64,000 bases of DNA from Bog-532 sp963805255 (GTDB taxonomy: Bacteria; Actinomycetota; Actinomycetes; Streptosporangiales; Streptosporangiaceae): contig CAWDTK010000011.1 in NCBI GenBank assembly GCA_963805255.1, positions 372,001 to 436,000 on the forward strand, given 5' to 3'. The notes beneath the pieces were generated by a model. The model did no database searches. It had not been told where the DNA came from and worked only from the letters and a program-made list of their open reading frames with translations. A program made the translations under genes and the position numbers. Position 1 is the stretch's first letter. Each line of letters opens with the position of its first letter. This document shows positions 61,997 to 64,000 of the stretch, piece by piece.

Positions 61997-62876
61997 CGTT
62001 CTTGGCCGTGAAGGGTTCGCCGCAGACGGTGCACACGATGGGTGCCTCAGCCAGGGTCGAGCTGGCGGCGCGGATGCTGCGTCCACAGGGGCAGATGGCA
62101 GCGATCAGGTTGGAGTTACGCCGCGCGGTGGGGGCCAGTTCTTCATCGGTCCGCCACAGAGTCATGGCGGCTTGCAGGGCGGTGAGCTGGCTGGCGTAGT
62201 CCTCGGCCGTTTCGTCGGGGACGGTGGTGATGGACCAGCCGATGGTGGGGTCGAAGGCGACGGTCAGGCCGAGTTCTTCGGCGAGCATCTTGTATTTGGT
62301 GTTGTGGTAGCGGTGCTGGCGGCTGGTGTCCTTGATGCCGCGGGCGGCGGCCAGGGCGTGCGCGGCCTCGTGCAGCAACGTGCCGAGGACGTCACGTGGG
62401 GTGCGGCGCAGGCCTTCGCCGCTGATCATGATTTCGGCGCGCTGCTCGTTTCCGGCCTGCCAGCGGCCGGGGGCGTGGTGGCCCCAGATGGGCTGTTTGC
62501 GTTCGGTGCCGCTGGCGATGATGATGACCACGGCCGGGATCTCGCCGTGCCGGGCGCGGATCGAGCGCCAGATGTCTTCCAGTACGCGGACGATTCCGCT
62601 GATGGCCGGGCCGTCCGGACCGGGGGTGGTGATGGTGGTGCTGGTGACCGGGGGCCGGGTGGCGTCATAGGCCTTGCGGCGGCCCGGGTCGGTCAGCACC
62701 TCGTAGGCCTCGGTAATGGCCTTGAACCGTTCAGCAGCCTTGCAGTCGCCGGGGTTGGTGTCGGGGTGATGCTGGCGGGCCAGCTTCCGGTACACCTTCT
62801 TGATCTGGGAAAGCGTGGCATCGGGCGTGACGCCGAGAATCGCGTAGTAGTCGGGCAGGCGGGTCCGGGTGGTCAT
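61986..62876 (-). CDS. J-domain fused to SprT-like zinc peptidase
   Basis: 296 residues from ATG 62876. Residues 8-72 are a complete J-domain (YYAILGVTPDATLSQIKKVY; HPD in ARQHHPDTNPG). Residues 100-230 form a SprT-like metallopeptidase with HEAAHALAAARGI (HExxH) and a downstream His-rich RQHRYHNTKYKMLAEELGL. The C-terminus has a Cys cluster (ICPCGRSIR; CTVCGEPF). SprT/SPRTN proteins cleave DNA-protein crosslinks; AICE SprT-like proteins are known, but the J-domain fusion would recruit Hsp70/DnaK. Overlaps the previous gene by four bases. Confidence 0.82.
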   Translation of the reverse strand: MTTRTRLPDYYAILGVTPDATLSQIKKVYRKLARQHHPDTNPGDCKAAERFKAITEAYEVLTDPGRRKAYDATRPPVTSTTITTPGPDGPAISGIVRVLEDIWRSIRARHGEIPAVVIIIASGTERKQPIWGHHAPGRWQAGNEQRAEIMISGEGLRRTPRDVLGTLLHEAAHALAAARGIKDTSRQHRYHNTKYKMLAEELGLTVAFDPTIGWSITTVPDETAEDYASQLTALQAAMTLWRTDEELAPTARRNSNLIAAICPCGRSIRAASSTLAEAPIVCTVCGEPFTAKNADA

Positions 62877-63172
62877 GGTTCCCACACCTCGCCGGATGGT
62901 TCGCGCTCCTCAGCGGAGTTATCGTCCTCGCGGCGCGCGGCGAGGAGTGCTTGAGTGAATTCGGCGATGGTGGCGAATCCGGTGTCGCCGATACAGTCGG
63001 CGCAGCGCCAGTAACCAGACGTTGAGGGGTAGGCGTTGTAGGCGCCGAGCATGGCGTAGCAGCACTGGCAGCCGCCGAGCATGGCGACGCCGTTGCGGTA
63101 GAAGTCCTCGGCGGGGTGGGCGGGCTTGTCGCCGACGATGGAGGTGACGTAATCGAGGATGGTGACCGGCAT
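62873..63172 (-). CDS. Small AICE protein with Cys cluster
   Basis: 99 residues: MPVTILDYVTSIVGDKPAH, then GGCQCCYAMLGAYNAYPSTS and YWRCADCIGDTGF, a probable zinc-binding pair. Not recognised beyond AICE relatives. Overlaps the J/SprT gene by four bases; the 63193 palindrome lies just upstream of its start. Confidence 0.7.
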   Translation of the reverse strand: MPVTILDYVTSIVGDKPAHPAEDFYRNGVAMLGGCQCCYAMLGAYNAYPSTSGYWRCADCIGDTGFATIAEFTQALLAARREDDNSAEEREPSGEVWEP

Positions 63173-63192
63173 GACGGGTCCTTCCAGGTGAT

Positions 63193-63210
63193 TTGACGTT
63201 TAAGCGTCAG
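63193..63210. promoter_or_regulatory. 18-base AICE near-palindrome
   Basis: TTGACGtTTAAgCGTCAg. Contains the stop codon of the 63200-63541 gene and lies 20 bases before the next start. Third of three copies. Confidence 0.6.
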
Positions 63211-63541
63211 GAGTGACGCAGCCGTCGTAGGAGTTGAGGGCGTGATAGGCGGCCATGTGCGCTTCGGGGATCGAGACGATGCTGTAGGTGATCTGCCCGA
63301 AGGCGCGTTCGGCGCGGTAATGGCCGCCGCTGGCGGTCTCGTCGGTGATGGTGGTGCCGAGCAGGCAGGCGACGTGGTTGACCTGATCACGGCCGCCGTC
63401 GTCGGTGCTGGCGGCGAGCAAGGTAAGGTCCTCGCCGTACCGGGGGACGGGGATGGCCGGGTGGGTGTCCAGGAAGTCGGCCAGGGCGCGCAGGTCGCCA
63501 ATGAAACTGGCCCGGGCCTTGGGATCGGTGCTGTAGGACAT
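63200..63541 (-). CDS. Hypothetical AICE protein
   Basis: 113 residues: SFIGDLRALADFLDTHPAIP, VPRYGEDLTLLAAS, then a beta-rich C-terminus ending CVTPDA. No family recognised; the start resembles small AICE proteins found next to the transfer gene. ATG 63541. Confidence 0.6.
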   Translation of the reverse strand: MSYSTDPKARASFIGDLRALADFLDTHPAIPVPRYGEDLTLLAASTDDGGRDQVNHVACLLGTTITDETASGGHYRAERAFGQITYSIVSIPEAHMAAYHALNSYDGCVTPDA

Positions 63542-63561
63542 GAGGGTTTTCCCTTCTGGGT

Positions 63562-64000
63562 TCAGGCGACGTGGCTGGTCGCCGGGGTGATGACCGGTGG
63601 GGTGGCCGGGGTGGGGGTACGGCGGGTCCAGGCGGCGTGGTCGGCCAGGGCGATGATGTGCTCGTCGGTGAGGTAGGCGGCTTTGATTTTCTGGGGGACG
63701 CCGCCTTCGGCGATCAGGTAGGCCACGCCGGGGTTGGTGGGGGCGATGGTGGTGGCGTCGAAGCCTGCCTCGGACCAGCCGTCGCCGAGGATGATGTTGC
63801 TGCTGCCGGTGCTGGTGCAGCGGAACGCGGCCCGGTAACCGAACAGGTCCCGGACGGACTTGGGGATGATGTCCACCGAGGGCCTTTGGGTGGCGGCGAT
63901 GACCGGCATGGCGGCGGCGCGGCCGCGGGCGACCAGATCCCGGAACAGGGCCACGAATTCGCGTTGCTGGGTTTCGGTGCCCAGCACGGTGGAGTACAGG
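63562..64000 (-). CDS. FtsK/SpoIIIE-like conjugal transfer ATPase, C-terminal part
   Basis: The visible 145 or so residues hold the final helices and strands of the RecA-like motor: LFRDLVARGRAAAMPVIAAT, QRPSVDIIPKSVRDLFGYRA, GSSNIILGDGWSEAGFDAT and PGVAYLIAEGGVPQKI. Walker A/B lie beyond the right edge. AICE Tra proteins of this family move double-stranded DNA through the septum of mating hyphae. Confidence 0.87.
   Translation of the reverse strand, partial: LYSTVLGTETQQREFVALFRDLVARGRAAAMPVIAATQRPSVDIIPKSVRDLFGYRAAFRCTSTGSSNIILGDGWSEAGFDATTIAPTNPGVAYLIAEGGVPQKIKAAYLTDEHIIALADHAAWTRRTPTPATPPVITPATSHVA

Larger units (their letters stand above)
57846..64000 (-). mobile_element. Actinomycete integrative and conjugative element (AICE), left end
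   Basis: Integrase sits 65 bases from the 3' end of tRNA-Pro, followed on the same strand by excisionase, replication initiator, HTH protein, RRQRL zinc protein, J/SprT protein, two small proteins and an FtsK-like translocase. That set is the AICE core: site-specific integration, autonomous rolling-circle-type replication and double-stranded DNA transfer. The left attachment core lies in the tRNA 3' half; the right end is outside the window, so the extent is open. Confidence 0.85.

Overview
This 64 kb window is chromosomal DNA of a high-GC actinomycete. The evidence is strong third-position GC, frequent GTG starts, and families such as DUF3093, DUF3710, DUF4193 and DUF4235, an F420-dependent oxidoreductase, GuaB1, class II DAHP synthase and a ferrochelatase with Fe-S cysteines. 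I cannot name the genus; a filamentous Streptosporangiales- or Frankia-like organism fits best.

Layout. 1-15 kb is a conserved core block: RNA methyltransferase, paired TrkA K+ regulators, OB-fold protein, DUF3710, dUTPase, AI-2E-family membrane protein, DUF3093, DUF4235, DUF4193, inositol monophosphatase, ferrochelatase, lytic transglycosylase and a DUF2079 membrane protein. 15-24 kb holds a TetR regulator, GuaB1, a hydrolase, a repetitive proline-rich exported protein, an ammonium transporter, a Lon-N-domain protein and a transglutaminase-like protein. 23-33 kb is a looser region with PadR, MBL hydrolase, CorA, YqhA, S4, DUF2237 and DAHP synthase genes, mixed with gene remnants, a perfect 7 x 20 bp tandem repeat and a MITE-like element. 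32.6-35.8 kb encodes an SDR and two adjacent acyl-CoA dehydrogenases that look like an alpha2beta2 FadE pair. 36-45 kb holds a second DUF2079 protein, a divergent TetR/MFS pair with two matching operators, a three-gene ABC exporter, GtrA and a GT51 transglycosylase.

45-51 kb is the most interesting chromosomal segment. A minus-strand operon encodes a 36-residue membrane peptide, an MGDG-synthase-like (GT28-type) glycosyltransferase, radical SAM HpnJ, radical SAM HpnR (hopanoid C-3 methylase), a multi-pass membrane protein and a DMT-family transporter. A large LuxR/LAL regulator is divergent from it. HpnI and HpnK, which normally supply HpnJ's substrate, are not in the window, so the glycosyltransferase may replace the usual sugar-adding step.

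56-64 kb: after STAND-protein and IS3 remnants comes tRNA-Pro(GGG), followed by a minus-strand integrative conjugative element (AICE) running off the right edge: integrase, excisionase, replication initiator, HTH protein, RRQRL zinc protein, a J-domain/SprT-like peptidase fusion, two small proteins and the FtsK-like transfer ATPase. Three 18 bp near-palindromes recur in it.

Two themes cross the window. At least eight reading-frame breaks, each explained by one base, interrupt otherwise complete conserved genes; this means either assembly indels or recent gene decay. Short GC-rich tandem repeats (15-25 bp) occur repeatedly in intergenic DNA and at protein ends.
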